Shown here in pieces: positions 7,966-20,952 of a stretch of DNA of 36,691 nt (position 1 is its first letter; each line of letters opens with the position of its first letter). This stretch comes from Streptomyces poriferorum (GTDB taxonomy: Bacteria; Actinomycetota; Actinomycetes; Streptomycetales; Streptomycetaceae). Below the pieces are notes generated by a model. It did not search any database. It had not been told where the DNA came from and saw only the letters and a program-made list of their open reading frames with translations. The stretch is taken from positions 1 to 36,691 of the forward strand of contig NZ_JAELVH010000030.1 of NCBI RefSeq assembly GCF_019399235.1, given 5' to 3'. The position numbers and the translations under genes were made by a program.

Positions 7966-9387
7966 ATGTTTGATCCGTTCATAGCGCCGAGCGGCACCCT
8001 GCTCGGCCTGCTGCAGAGGGGCCGCGGCGACGGCACGCTCCACGCACTCGCCGCACCACGCCCCGAGGCCCTGGCGGCTCTCAACCACTGCGTCCTGAGC
8101 GACCCGCGTCACGACTGGCAGGTGGAGAACCGCTCCCTCTACTACGCACGCCTGTATCTCGACCTCGACGGCGGGATCGAGGAGATCGAACGGCACCTCT
8201 GCGACGCCGACGACCACCTCGACACGGACGACTCGCGGACCGGCCTCGCCCTGGCGGTCCTCGGCCACCTCGCCTCGTACGGCCGCGACGACGCCTTGGC
8301 TCTGCTGCGGCGCTACGCCGCGACGGGCTCCAACTGGGCCTGGGCCCTGGACGAGCTTGCGCTGCGTGACGACGACGCAGGGCTGCGGTCCCTCGCCGTG
8401 CCCGTGCTCGCCCGCTTCCCGGAGAACGCCGAGGGCCGTGCCGAGCTCGCCACCACCGTGCGGGACGCCTACGAGCCCCGTCCCTGGCGGCTCTGGGCCG
8501 ACGATCCGCGCCCATCGGTGGGCGCCCGGGTGAGGGCGGCCTCCGAACAGGGCTCCTTCGACCGCTGGCAGCGGCAGATGCGGCCGGGCGGTCCGGGCCC
8601 CGGCTGGGGCGTACAGGCTGTCTTCGACTGGGCCCAGGAAGGGCTCGACCGGGGCAGCGTCCTGCACGTACCGGCCGCCCGCTGCCTCTCCGCGGTGGCG
8701 GGGCCCGAGGACCGGCCCGTGATCGTCGAGGCCGCCCGCAGCGGTTTTGACGGCGCCCGCTGCGCCGCGCTGCACTACCTCGCCGCCGAGGTCCGCGACC
8801 CGGTCGTCCTCGACCTGATCGAGGCCGCGACGCTCGGCGCGTCACCGACCGTCGCCGAAGCGGCCGTCGCCGCCTTCGAGCGGATGTGCGGCGAGGCGGC
8901 CGTGGAGCGCGCACGCCGCTGGGCCCAGCGGCCCGACGCGCTCGGCGCCTCGGCGGCCGGTGTGCTGGCCTGCCGCGGCGGCGCACAGGACGCCCCGCTC
9001 GTCCTCGGCGCCCTGCGGGACGCCGTACGGGGCGAAGGACCGGACGCACCCCGCCTGTGGACCCTGGTCGACGGTGCCGGCCGGCTCGGCATCGCCTGCG
9101 CCGCGCCCGTACTGCGTCACGTCTACCGCGAGACGTCCTCCTCCCACCTGCGGGGCAGGGCCGCCCAAGCCCTCGCCGCCACCGACCCTTCCTTCGCCAC
9201 CGGCTTCGCCGTCGAATGCCTGTGGGACTGCGAGGAGACGACCCGCGAGGTCGCCGCACGCCATGCGGAGACCGGTGACATCAGGGTGGCCGAGCGCCTG
9301 CGCAGGCTGGCCGCCGATCCGGCCGAGGAGGCCGAGGTCCAGTCGGCCGTACGCAGCAGGATCGGGCCGGACGCACCGGCGGTCTGA
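7966..9387 (+). CDS. HEAT-like repeat protein
   Basis: A 473-residue soluble protein built of helical pairs, many of the form ALxxLAxxxxxxxAxxLL. Examples are [40 protein letters not shown] and [19 protein letters not shown]. This fits a HEAT/armadillo-type solenoid. No enzyme motif is seen, so it is most likely a scaffold or adaptor. GTGAGG upstream supports the ATG at 7966. It stands alone between the ankyrin gene and the oxoprolinase gene; a hairpin at 9433-9463 may end its transcript. Confidence 0.75.
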   Translation: MFDPFIAPSGTLLGLLQRGRGDGTLHALAAPRPEALAALNHCVLSDPRHDWQVENRSLYYARLYLDLDGGIEEIERHLCDADDHLDTDDSRTGLALAVLGHLASYGRDDALALLRRYAATGSNWAWALDELALRDDDAGLRSLAVPVLARFPENAEGRAELATTVRDAYEPRPWRLWADDPRPSVGARVRAASEQGSFDRWQRQMRPGGPGPGWGVQAVFDWAQEGLDRGSVLHVPAARCLSAVAGPEDRPVIVEAARSGFDGARCAALHYLAAEVRDPVVLDLIEAATLGASPTVAEAAVAAFERMCGEAAVERARRWAQRPDALGASAAGVLACRGGAQDAPLVLGALRDAVRGEGPDAPRLWTLVDGAGRLGIACAAPVLRHVYRETSSSHLRGRAAQALAATDPSFATGFAVECLWDCEETTREVAARHAETGDIRVAERLRRLAADPAEEAEVQSAVRSRIGPDAPAV

Positions 9388-9432
9388 CCGCGACGGAACC
9401 GCAGCCGGAGCCCGCACGACCGGGAAACCGAA

Positions 9433-9463
9433 GGAGCGCAGCGCGTCGGGGGCGCGCCGCTCC
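9433..9463 (+). terminator. Possible terminator after the HEAT-like gene
   Basis: GGAGCG (9433-9438) pairs with CGCTCC (9458-9463), with further GCGCG/CGCGC pairing inside. It lies in the gap between two rightward genes. It is imperfect and only a candidate. Confidence 0.35.
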
Positions 9464-9532
9464 GCAGAACCCCGGACCGGACCTCCTCGCGTCCTGCGTG
9501 CCTCCCGAAGGGCCGCGCGCCACTATGGAGGG

Positions 9533-13303
<3,771 letters not shown>

Positions 13304-13337
13304 CCGACTCGGGGCAAGCGGCCGCTTCTGCGCCGTT

Positions 13338-13367
13338 TCGACCGTTGTCAGTCCGAGGACCTAATCT
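13338..13367 (+). promoter_or_regulatory. Candidate promoter of the SMC-like operon
   Basis: TCGACC (13338-13343), an 18-nt spacer and TAATCT (13362-13367) resemble a housekeeping promoter. The GTG start at 13375 lies 7 nt after the -10, so the transcript would be leaderless. Read-through from the oxoprolinase gene is also possible. Confidence 0.45.
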
Positions 13368-13374
13368 GTGCAGC

Positions 13375-14901
13375 GTGACTTCGCCTGCCTACACGGAAAA
13401 CGCTGCGCCCCAGCTCAGCGCGGGGCCGCGGCCCGCACCGGGCCCGGCCGCCGACGAGGGGCTCTCGCGACGGCTGCGCGCGCTCGCCTGCACGGCGCCG
13501 CTGCACGACCTCGACGTGCGCAAGGCGAACCTCGCCGGTGAGTACACCGTGTACGCGATGGCCGAGGTCGCCCTCGCGGCCATCGACCACGTCACCCTCA
13601 ACATGGACTTCGACACCGGGGCCGACCACGACCAGATAGTGGCCAGACTGCTGCCCCGCGTCGCCGCCCAGGCCCCGGGCCGCCCCGTCGCCGAGCACGA
13701 ACGGGTCGCCCGCTGGGTGCTGGAGAACCTGATCAACGTCGGCAGTGTGGACCGCGGCTTCCGGGCGGTCTACGGCACCTTCGGACCGGACGGCGTCTAC
13801 GTCCGCCGGGACTACGACTTCAAGCTGATCGAGGAGGTCCCCGGATACGGCGGCAGCGTCTACCTGCGGGCCACCGACGAAGCGGTCAACGTCCTGGTCG
13901 GCGCGCTCGACACGGACGTCACCAGCGCCCAGATCGCCGCCGAGGTGAAACTGGAGGTCCTGATCAGCCGGGGCCGCCTCGCCGACGCCCAGCTCGCCGC
14001 CGAGCAGGCCCGCTACCGGACCGTGCAGTACGCGGAGACGCTCCGCAAGACGCTCGACGCGACCCGGCGCAACGTCCGCGCGGTCGACTGGCTCAACGCC
14101 GTGCCCGACATGATCGCCGAGGCACTCGACCACGTCGCCGACCGCTACCGCCACGAGAACGCCATCCTCACCAACATCCGCAAGGCCCGGGACGAGGCCG
14201 AGGAACCCGAGCACAAGAGGCGCGCCGCCGAGCTCGTCGACATCGTCAAGGACTGCATCCGCCGCCACACCCAGCTCCAGTCCCGCCTCCTGGAGGCCGG
14301 ACCGCTGTTCCGCGCCGAGCAGGACCGTCAGGCCTTCGCCGCACCGGCCGCCCGCACCGGCCTCGACCTCTACGGCCAGCTCCTGGCCCCGCTGCTGCCG
14401 CTCCCCGTCGAGCAGGGGATCCGGGCCACCGACGCGTTCTTCGCCCGGGGGACGGGCCTGCGCACGCCCACCTCGGTGCGGATGGGCGACCTGGTCGACA
14501 TGCTGCTCACCCCGCCGCTCGAACGGGAACACCTGGGCGCCCAGATGCCCGAACCCGATCTGATCGCCACCCCGGACGACAGCCGGTTCAGCGAGGAGCA
14601 GCTGGCGTCGGCCATGGAACTGCTCGACCTGGAGCACGACGCCCCGCGCCGCCTCTCCGGTCTCCTGGCCGAGGCCCGGCGGCGCGACGCGGAACTGCCC
14701 TACCTGGTCGCCCTGCTCGCGGTGCACGCCGCCAGCCCTCCGGTCGGCACCGCCTACCGCCAGGGTGAGCGCCGCCTGCTGTTCTCCGTCGACGACGGCA
14801 CCCAGCTCGACGACCCCGAGTTCGGCGGCGCCGACCTGATCGTGGGCATGGCCCTGCTGGACGCCGTGGGCATGGCGGCGGACCGCTCGGAGGCGACATG
14901 A
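13375..14901 (+). CDS. Kleisin / MukF-JetA-like subunit
   Basis: A 508-residue soluble, mostly helical protein, first gene of the SMC-like operon. Residues about 15-150 look like a winged-helix region (LRALACTAPLHDLDVRKANLAG, VARWVLENLIN, YDFKLIEE). After YLRATDEAVNVLVGALD comes a block (AAEVKLEVLISRGRLADAQL and on) like the linker after the N-terminal domain of MukF/MksF/JetA proteins. A helical middle and a smaller C-terminal domain follow. By analogy it would bridge the two ATPase heads and bind the KITE-like partner. I chose GTG at 13375; an ATG at 13300 overlapping the previous stop (ATGA) would add 25 residues and couple it to the oxoprolinase gene. Assignment rests on layout and motif likeness. 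Confidence 0.6.
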   Translation: MTSPAYTENAAPQLSAGPRPAPGPAADEGLSRRLRALACTAPLHDLDVRKANLAGEYTVYAMAEVALAAIDHVTLNMDFDTGADHDQIVARLLPRVAAQAPGRPVAEHERVARWVLENLINVGSVDRGFRAVYGTFGPDGVYVRRDYDFKLIEEVPGYGGSVYLRATDEAVNVLVGALDTDVTSAQIAAEVKLEVLISRGRLADAQLAAEQARYRTVQYAETLRKTLDATRRNVRAVDWLNAVPDMIAEALDHVADRYRHENAILTNIRKARDEAEEPEHKRRAAELVDIVKDCIRRHTQLQSRLLEAGPLFRAEQDRQAFAAPAARTGLDLYGQLLAPLLPLPVEQGIRATDAFFARGTGLRTPTSVRMGDLVDMLLTPPLEREHLGAQMPEPDLIATPDDSRFSEEQLASAMELLDLEHDAPRRLSGLLAEARRRDAELPYLVALLAVHAASPPVGTAYRQGERRLLFSVDDGTQLDDPEFGGADLIVGMALLDAVGMAADRSEAT

Positions 14902-15041
14902 GGACGCTTCGCACGGCGGCCGCCCGCGCGAGAACCGGCCCTTCGAGAACCGCCCCCGCCAGAACCGGCGCCACAGCCGCACGTGCCCGGGCAGGCCACC
15001 CCGTACCGAAGACCTTCCGCAACGAGGAGCGACCGTCGTGA
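14898..15041 (+). CDS. Possible 47-aa basic linker ORF
   Basis: An ATG overlaps the previous stop (ATGA, 14898-14901), and the frame ends in a TGA overlapping the next gene's GTG (GTGA, 15038-15041). It therefore fills the 136-bp gap exactly. The 47 residues are Arg/Ala/Thr-rich, with no recognisable domain. Against it being real: third positions are less GC-rich than the neighbours, three AGA codons occur, and three AGAACCG copies make the stretch look repetitive. It may simply pass ribosomes from the kleisin gene to the KITE gene. Confidence 0.35.
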   Translation: MRTLRTAAARARTGPSRTAPARTGATAARARAGHPVPKTFRNEERPS

Positions 15042-15991
15042 GCGACCACCGCGCAGAGCACACCGACGCGTGGAGCGACCCGGCCGTGCACCCGACCGCC
15101 GCACACCCGGCCGACCGGTCGGCGTCCGGGTACCCCGCCGAGCGCCCGGCGGCACCCGCCGCCCCTGCCGCGGTCACCCCGGCGGACGCGGCGGACGCCT
15201 CCCGGCTCGTCGCCTTCGGGCTCCAGCCGAAACTGCTGCCCGCCCGCGACGCCGAGTATGCCGAACTGCTCCGCCGCTACCGGGAGGAGCCCGCCTTCGC
15301 CCGGCTCGCCGACGCCGTGGCCACCGGCCTCGGCCTCGTCGTGCTGGAGGTGTCCACCAGGGCCGGGATGGCCGTCACGGCGGGCGAGGACTCGGTCTTC
15401 GCCGTGCGCATGGGCGACTACGCCCGGCGGGCCTCCTCGGACTCCGCCGACCGCTTCCTCCACGGCCTCGCGCACCTCGCCGTCGCCGCCATGGCCTTCC
15501 CGCGGCCCGAGGACCTCGCCGACGACGCGTACATCGGCCGGATCACCGTCAACGGCGTCGACGCCTTCGTACGTCAGGCGTGCCACCGCCTGGAGGAGCG
15601 CGCGGACGAACACGGCGACAACACCGACCCGGCCAGTGACGCCCCCGGTCTGGAGGCGGGCTGGCGCGTCTACTCCCGGCGCAGCGCCACCGGAGCGACG
15701 AAGGACGCACGGCGGCTGGCCGGATCCACCACCGGCATCGTCGGCAAGGCCGTGGCCTTCCTCACCGACTCCGGCTTCCTCCAGCGCACCGGGGACGACG
15801 CCGGAGGCGCCTTCCGGACCACGGCCCGCTACCAGCTCCAGGTCCGCGACATGGCGGGAAGCGCGGCCCTGGCCGAGCTCCTGGAACTCGGTGTGGTGCC
15901 GGTCACCGACGGATCCGCCACGCTGCTCCCGCCACCCGACCCCGACGACCTGGAACTGGCGGCCGACGCCGGCCTGCCGTTCCACAGCTGA
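15038..15991 (+). CDS. MukE / KITE-like subunit
   Basis: A 317-residue protein. After a disordered Pro/Ala/Asp-rich start (about 60 residues), two winged-helix-like modules are seen. The first is RFLHGLAHLAVAAMAFPRPED...AYIGRITVNGVDAFVRQACHRLEERA (about 145-190). The second is STTGIVGKAVAFLTDSGFLQRT...FRTTARYQLQVRDMAG (about 225-275). The tandem winged helices, size and position between a kleisin-like and an SMC-like gene fit a MukE/MksE/JetB-type (KITE) subunit, which dimerises and binds the kleisin and DNA. AGGAG 8 nt upstream supports the GTG at 15038. The next gene starts 88 bp later. The assignment is structural inference; an alignment or structure model would settle it. Confidence 0.6.
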   Translation: MSDHRAEHTDAWSDPAVHPTAAHPADRSASGYPAERPAAPAAPAAVTPADAADASRLVAFGLQPKLLPARDAEYAELLRRYREEPAFARLADAVATGLGLVVLEVSTRAGMAVTAGEDSVFAVRMGDYARRASSDSADRFLHGLAHLAVAAMAFPRPEDLADDAYIGRITVNGVDAFVRQACHRLEERADEHGDNTDPASDAPGLEAGWRVYSRRSATGATKDARRLAGSTTGIVGKAVAFLTDSGFLQRTGDDAGGAFRTTARYQLQVRDMAGSAALAELLELGVVPVTDGSATLLPPPDPDDLELAADAGLPFHS

Positions 15992-16078
15992 CCGGCCCAC
16001 CCCCGCCGGGGCCGGCCACAGACCGGCCCCGCCACCGACGTCACCCTCCCGCTGCCTGAACGACGAGAGTCCGCCGCC

Positions 16079-19000
16079 ATGTACGAGCTGTCCCGGGTCC
16101 GCCTCTACTCCATCGGGCCTGCCGGCGCGCGCTACGCCGACACCGTGCTCGACCTGCGCGGCGTCGGTGAGCCCGTGCCCCACCCCGCACCGGCACAGGC
16201 GGAGTTCTTCGAGGACGAACCGGTCGGTCCGCCGCGCCGGCCCGCCCCCGCCGGGGTGCTCTTCCTGGAGAACGGCGGCGGCAAGTCCGTCCTGCTGAAG
16301 CTGATCTTCTCGGTGATGCTGCCCGGCCACCGCAACACCCTGGGCGGCGCCAGCTCGGGCGTCCTGCGCAAGTTCCTGCTCGCGGAGGACTGCGGACACG
16401 TCGCGCTGGAATGGCAGCACACGCTGACCGGTGAATGCGTGGTCGTCGGCAAGGTCAGCGAGTGGCGCGGGCGCCAGGTCTCCAACGACCCCAGGAAGTT
16501 CGCCGAGGCCTGGTACTCCTTCCGCCCCGGCCCGGGACTCAGTCTCGACTCGCTGCCCGTCGCCGAGGCCACCTCGGTCGGCCGCCCCGCCGAAGGCGTC
16601 TCCGGAGCGCGCGGCAGGCGCCGCACCATGAAGGGTTTCCGCGACGCGCTCACCGAGGCGGGCAAGTTCTACCAGCACCTCGACGTGCACTGGGAAGAGA
16701 TCCACGACCGCTGGAACGAGCACCTCGGCGAACTCGGCCTGGACCCCGAACTCTTCCGCTACCAGCGCGAGATGAACGCCGACGAGGGCGAGGCGGCCGG
16801 CCTCTTCGCGGTGAAGAAGGACTCCGACTTCACCGACCTGCTGCTGCGCGCCGTCACCGACACCCGTGACACCGACGGACTCGCCGACCTCGTCAGCGGC
16901 TTCGGCAACAAGCTGGGCCGCCGCGCCGAACTCACCGCCGAGCGCGACTTCACCGCCGGTTCCGTCGACCTGCTCGGCCGCATCGTGGAGGCCGCCGAAG
17001 CGCGGGCCAGGACCCGCGACATCCACGCCGGTGCCGAGCGCCGCACCCGCACCCTGGCCCGCCGGCTCTCCGCCCGCGCCGGTCTGGAGCGCGGCCGGAC
17101 CGGGGAGCTCGCCCAGCAGGTCACCGGCGCCGCCCACACCGTCACCGGTGCCGAGGAGACCCGCGGCCGCAGTGCCCTCATCGCCGCCGAACTCGCCTAC
17201 CGGCACGCCTCCCTGGCGCTGACCGCGGCCGAGAGGAGCGCCGCCGCCCAGCGCCGCGAGCTGGGCGACGCCCGCACCCTGCACTCCGCCTGGCAGGCCG
17301 CCGAGGCCGTGCTCCGCCACCGCGCCGCCGCGGACCGCTCCGCCCGGGTGGCCGTCGCCATCCGCGAGGCCGAGCGCGATGCCGCACCGGCCCTGGCCGC
17401 CCGGGCCACCGCCGCCGCCGATCTCGTACGGGCCCTCCACACCGCCGCCGAAGCGGGCGAGAACGTGGCCAACGAGGAGGAGGAGCGCTCCGACACCCTC
17501 CAGACCGCGGGCGAGGCCGCCCACCGGGACGCCACCACCGCCGCCACCGAGGCCCAGCGCGCCCGCAGCGAGGCCGGCCATCTGCGCCAGCGCCTCGCCG
17601 AGGTGGAGCAGGAGACCGCCGAGGCCGTCCGGGCGGGCTGGCTCGATGACACCGCGCCCAACGCGGACCCGGCCCGCGCCGCGCTCGCCGCGAACGACGC
17701 CGAGCACTCCGCGGTGGCCGCCTGGGACACCGCCCGCGACGCGGCCGGGGCAGCCGCGGACCGGTCCCGGCAGGCCGCCGCCGACGAGAGCCGGACCGAA
17801 CTCGCCGCCGCCCGCGCCGCCGACGGCGCACGTGCCGCGGAGCAGGCCTACGAGGCCGAGCTCAGGGCCGCCGAGTCCATCGCCGCCGAACACCGCCTCG
17901 CCGACCTCCTGGGCCTGCCCACCGCCGGCGGCGTTCCCCGGCCCCGGCAGAGCACGCCGGGCGCACAGGACGGCGCCGACGACCAGCGGCACGAAGAGGG
18001 CCACGAGCCGGGGACCTCCGCGGACGGGGCCGAACCGGCCGCGCACGGAACCCGCGCCACCGCACAGCCCAGGCCGGCCGAACAGCCCCTCACCGCAGAC
18101 GAGTTCGACCGCAACGCGGAGGAGCTGAGGGACCTCCTCGACCAAGGCGTGGCCGCAGCCGAGCGACGCCTGTTCGAACTGCGCACCGCGGCCGCCGACG
18201 ACTCCCGCATCCTGGGCGCGCTCGGCGACGGCGGACTGCTGCCGCCAGGACCCGATGTGCTCGCCACCGTCGAATACCTCGGCGAACACGGCATTCCGGC
18301 ACTGCCCGGCTGGCGCTACCTCGCCCAGGCCGTCGACCCCGCCGACCACGCCGCCGTGCTCGCGGCCCGCCCCGAACTCGTCGACGGCGTCGTCATCACG
18401 GACCCGGACGCCCACTCCCGAGCCCGTGAGGTGCTCGGCGCCGCCGCCCTGCTGCCGCGCTCAGCCGTGGCCGTGGGCACCGCAGCCGCGCTCCTCGCTC
18501 CCGTACCGGACCCCACCGCCGGAGCCGCCGCGAGCGCCGACGGGGTCTTCCTCGTCCCGCCGAACCCGGCGATGCACGACGAGCACGCCGCCGACGAGGA
18601 ACGGCAGGCGCTCAGGAGCCGGACCGCGGCCCGCGACGAGGACATCCGCACGCTGGCGGCCCGCCTCACCGGTGACCGCGCGCTCGCCGCCCGGATCGGC
18701 TCCTGGCGCGCGGACTGCCCGCCCGGCATGCTCGCCGAACTCGCCGAAGCCGCCCGCACCGCCCGTGCGGCCGCCGCGACGGCCGAGGCCGCTCTCGCCG
18801 AGGCCCGTACCGTGCGGGCCGAGGCAGACGAGGCGGCGGCGGACACCGCCCGCGTCCGGGAGGAACGCCAGGAGGCCGCCCAGCGCGCCCGCCGCGCCGC
18901 CGACGCACTCGCCGGACTCGCCTTCCGGCTCCGCGAACGGGCGGGCTGGCAGGTGAAGCTGCGCGAACTGGTCGACGAGGCGGCGGAGTCCGAGGCCCGC

Positions 19001-20881
19001 GCCACCGTCTGCCTGGAGCGGGCCCGCGCCGCCGACGAGGACCGCAGGGCCGCCCAGCGCGCGGCAGACGACGCCCGACGCACCGCCCGCGCCCTGCGCG
19101 CCGAACGGGCCGAGATCGCCGGCGCCCCCGAACACCTCCCCGAGCCGGAGCCGGGCGCCCCGCGGCACACCCTGCCGGCCCTGCGTGAGGCCTACCGGGC
19201 CGCGTCCCAGCTGTACGAGAAGGTCGGCGTCGGCGCCGACCTGCGCGCCGAGCAGGCGCGCGCGGAGAGCGACGAGAGCGCCGCGCTCGCCGAACTCGAC
19301 CGGCTTACCAACAAGGTCCGCACCCGGGCCGCGCAGCTCCTGGAAAGCACGGACGGCGCCGACGGGCCCTCCCGGCAGGCCGCCGCGGCCCGCGCCGAGT
19401 CCCTGGTCCAGCTCCTGGAAACACGCGCCTCCGCCGCCAGCGAGCAGCTCGGCCGGCTGCGCGGCGAGGCCGAGCGGCTGGCCCCGGCCGACGGTGAGAG
19501 CCTGCACACCGAACTCGCCGGCGATCAGGTGCCCGCCGACGCCGAACAGGCGCAGGCGCTGCTGCGTACCGCGACGGCCGAGCTCGCCGCCGCGACCGCC
19601 GCCCTGGACACCGCCCGCGCCGCCCATGCCGAGCTCCTGCACGCCCATCGGACCGCAGAGGACTCGGCGGGCGGCTTCGACGAGACCGCGGCCCTGCTGC
19701 GCGACCTCCTGCGGGACCACGGCGCCGAAGAGGACCCCGAGACCCCCGAGCCGTACCCCGGCAGCCTGGAGGAGGCCCGGCAGTCCGCGGCGGAGGCCCG
19801 CCGTTCACTGCGCGGCTGCGCCGCCGACCTGTCCACCGCGGAAGCGGCCGTACGGGAGGCGAGCGACGTACTCGTCCGGCACGCCAACGCCACCCGCTAC
19901 GAACAGGTCCGCACCCCGGCCCGCCAGCAGATCCGCGAACTCCCGGCCGCGGCCCTGCCCGAGCACGCGCAGAAGTGGGCGACGGCGTTCGCGCCCCGGC
20001 TGCGGGTCCTCACCGACGAACTGGCCCAGCTGGAGCGCAACCGCGACTCCATCGTCGACCGGCTGCGCGGCCTGGTGGACTCCGCGCTGACCACGCTCCG
20101 TTCCGCCCAGCGGCTCTCCCGGCTCCCCGAGGGCCTGGGCGAGTGGTCCGGCCAGGAGTTCCTCCGTATCCGCTTCGAGGAACCCGACCAGGCCACGCTC
20201 ACCGACCGGCTCGGCGACGTCATCGACGAGGCCACCAAGGCGGCGCTGAAGAAGAACTCCGACCTGCGACGCGACGGAATGTCCCTGCTGCTGCGAGGCG
20301 TGCAGGCGGCGCTGGAGCCCCGTGGCATCGCCGTCGAGATCCTCAAGCCGGACGCGGTGCTGCGCGCCGAGCGGGTGCCGGTCGGACAGATGGGCGACGT
20401 CTTCTCCGGTGGCCAGCTGCTCACGGCCGCCATCGCCCTGTACTGCACGATGGCCGCCCTGCGAAGCAACGACCGGGGCCGCGACCGGCACCAGCACCGC
20501 CACGCCGGGACGCTGTTCCTCGACAACCCCATCGGCCGCGCCAACGCCACGTATCTGCTGGAGCTGCAGCGTGCGGTCTCCGATGCGCTCGGCGTCCAGC
20601 TGCTCTACACCACAGGCCTTTTCGATACGACGGCGCTGGCGGAATTCCCGCTGGTGATCAGGTTGCGCAATGACGCCGACCTGAGGGCCGGACTGAAGTA
20701 CATCAGCGTCGAGGAGCATCTGCGCCCCGGACTGCCCCAACAGGACCCGGGCACCGAGACCGTGCACGGAGAGATCACCGCCACCCGCATGTTCAAGCGG
20801 TCCGCGCCGGCGCCGGACGTACCGGCGGCCCTGACCGAGGGCGAACCCCGCACCACGGCGAACCTCGACACGGCCCCGTAG
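16079..20881 (+). CDS. SMC-like ABC ATPase (MukB/JetC analogue) with Asn at the catalytic position
   Basis: A 1600-residue SMC/Rad50-like protein. Its N-terminal head half has the P-loop ENGGGKS (Lys69) in VLFLENGGGKSVLLKLIFSV. Two very long Ala/Glu/Arg-rich coiled coils (about 300-690 and 840-1400) flank a globular block (about 710-825: LLPPGPDVLATVEYLGEHGI, VVITDPDAHSRAREVLGAAA) that should be the hinge. The C-terminal head half has the signature FSGGQLLTAAIALY (1442-1455) and Walker B LFLDNP (Asp1482). Asn1483 replaces the usual catalytic Glu. By analogy it loops or senses DNA with its two partners. The stop TAG is made at the junction with a mobile element: T and A at 20879-20880 and G as the element's first base. 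Before insertion the frame probably ran on. It is longer than typical JetC/MksB. Confidence 0.75.
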   Translation: MYELSRVRLYSIGPAGARYADTVLDLRGVGEPVPHPAPAQAEFFEDEPVGPPRRPAPAGVLFLENGGGKSVLLKLIFSVMLPGHRNTLGGASSGVLRKFLLAEDCGHVALEWQHTLTGECVVVGKVSEWRGRQVSNDPRKFAEAWYSFRPGPGLSLDSLPVAEATSVGRPAEGVSGARGRRRTMKGFRDALTEAGKFYQHLDVHWEEIHDRWNEHLGELGLDPELFRYQREMNADEGEAAGLFAVKKDSDFTDLLLRAVTDTRDTDGLADLVSGFGNKLGRRAELTAERDFTAGSVDLLGRIVEAAEARARTRDIHAGAERRTRTLARRLSARAGLERGRTGELAQQVTGAAHTVTGAEETRGRSALIAAELAYRHASLALTAAERSAAAQRRELGDARTLHSAWQAAEAVLRHRAAADRSARVAVAIREAERDAAPALAARATAAADLVRALHTAAEAGENVANEEEERSDTLQTAGEAAHRDATTAATEAQRARSEAGHLRQRLAEVEQETAEAVRAGWLDDTAPNADPARAALAANDAEHSAVAAWDTARDAAGAAADRSRQAAADESRTELAAARAADGARAAEQAYEAELRAAESIAAEHRLADLLGLPTAGGVPRPRQSTPGAQDGADDQRHEEGHEPGTSADGAEPAAHGTRATAQPRPAEQPLTADEFDRNAEELRDLLDQGVAAAERRLFELRTAAADDSRILGALGDGGLLPPGPDVLATVEYLGEHGIPALPGWRYLAQAVDPADHAAVLAARPELVDGVVITDPDAHSRAREVLGAAALLPRSAVAVGTAAALLAPVPDPTAGAAASADGVFLVPPNPAMHDEHAADEERQALRSRTAARDEDIRTLAARLTGDRALAARIGSWRADCPPGMLAELAEAARTARAAAATAEAALAEARTVRAEADEAAADTARVREERQEAAQRARRAADALAGLAFRLRERAGWQVKLRELVDEAAESEARATVCLERARAADEDRRAAQRAADDARRTARALRAERAEIAGAPEHLPEPEPGAPRHTLPALREAYRAASQLYEKVGVGADLRAEQARAESDESAALAELDRLTNKVRTRAAQLLESTDGADGPSRQAAAARAESLVQLLETRASAASEQLGRLRGEAERLAPADGESLHTELAGDQVPADAEQAQALLRTATAELAAATAALDTARAAHAELLHAHRTAEDSAGGFDETAALLRDLLRDHGAEEDPETPEPYPGSLEEARQSAAEARRSLRGCAADLSTAEAAVREASDVLVRHANATRYEQVRTPARQQIRELPAAALPEHAQKWATAFAPRLRVLTDELAQLERNRDSIVDRLRGLVDSALTTLRSAQRLSRLPEGLGEWSGQEFLRIRFEEPDQATLTDRLGDVIDEATKAALKKNSDLRRDGMSLLLRGVQAALEPRGIAVEILKPDAVLRAERVPVGQMGDVFSGGQLLTAAIALYCTMAALRSNDRGRDRHQHRHAGTLFLDNPIGRANATYLLELQRAVSDALGVQLLYTTGLFDTTALAEFPLVIRLRNDADLRAGLKYISVEEHLRPGLPQQDPGTETVHGEITATRMFKRSAPAPDVPAALTEGEPRTTANLDTAP
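20857..20878 (+). repeat. 22-bp direct repeat, left copy
   Basis: Identical to 25199-25220. It encodes the last residues of the SMC-like protein (ANLDTAP) and lies 2 bp outside the left end of the inserted element. It is longer than the usual target duplication of an IS5-type element. Confidence 0.85.
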
Positions 20882-20943
20882 GGCCTGTGTGATGTCGTGA
20901 TCAACATCTGTGTTCCGCTGCCGTCCAGGGGTGGTTCGGGTAG
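20881..20943 (+). repeat. Left inverted end of the element
   Basis: Starts GGGCCTGTGTGATG and matches the reverse complement of 25133-25195 at 62 of 63 positions. It lies just upstream of the transposase start at 20953. Confidence 0.9.
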
Positions 20944-20952
20944 AACGCCGCT

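Noticed and set aside
14588..18415. Long open frame on the minus strand, 1275 codons, opposite the SMC-like operon
   Set aside because: Gly/Val-rich translation without domain patterns; it is the usual antisense shadow of a high-GC gene.
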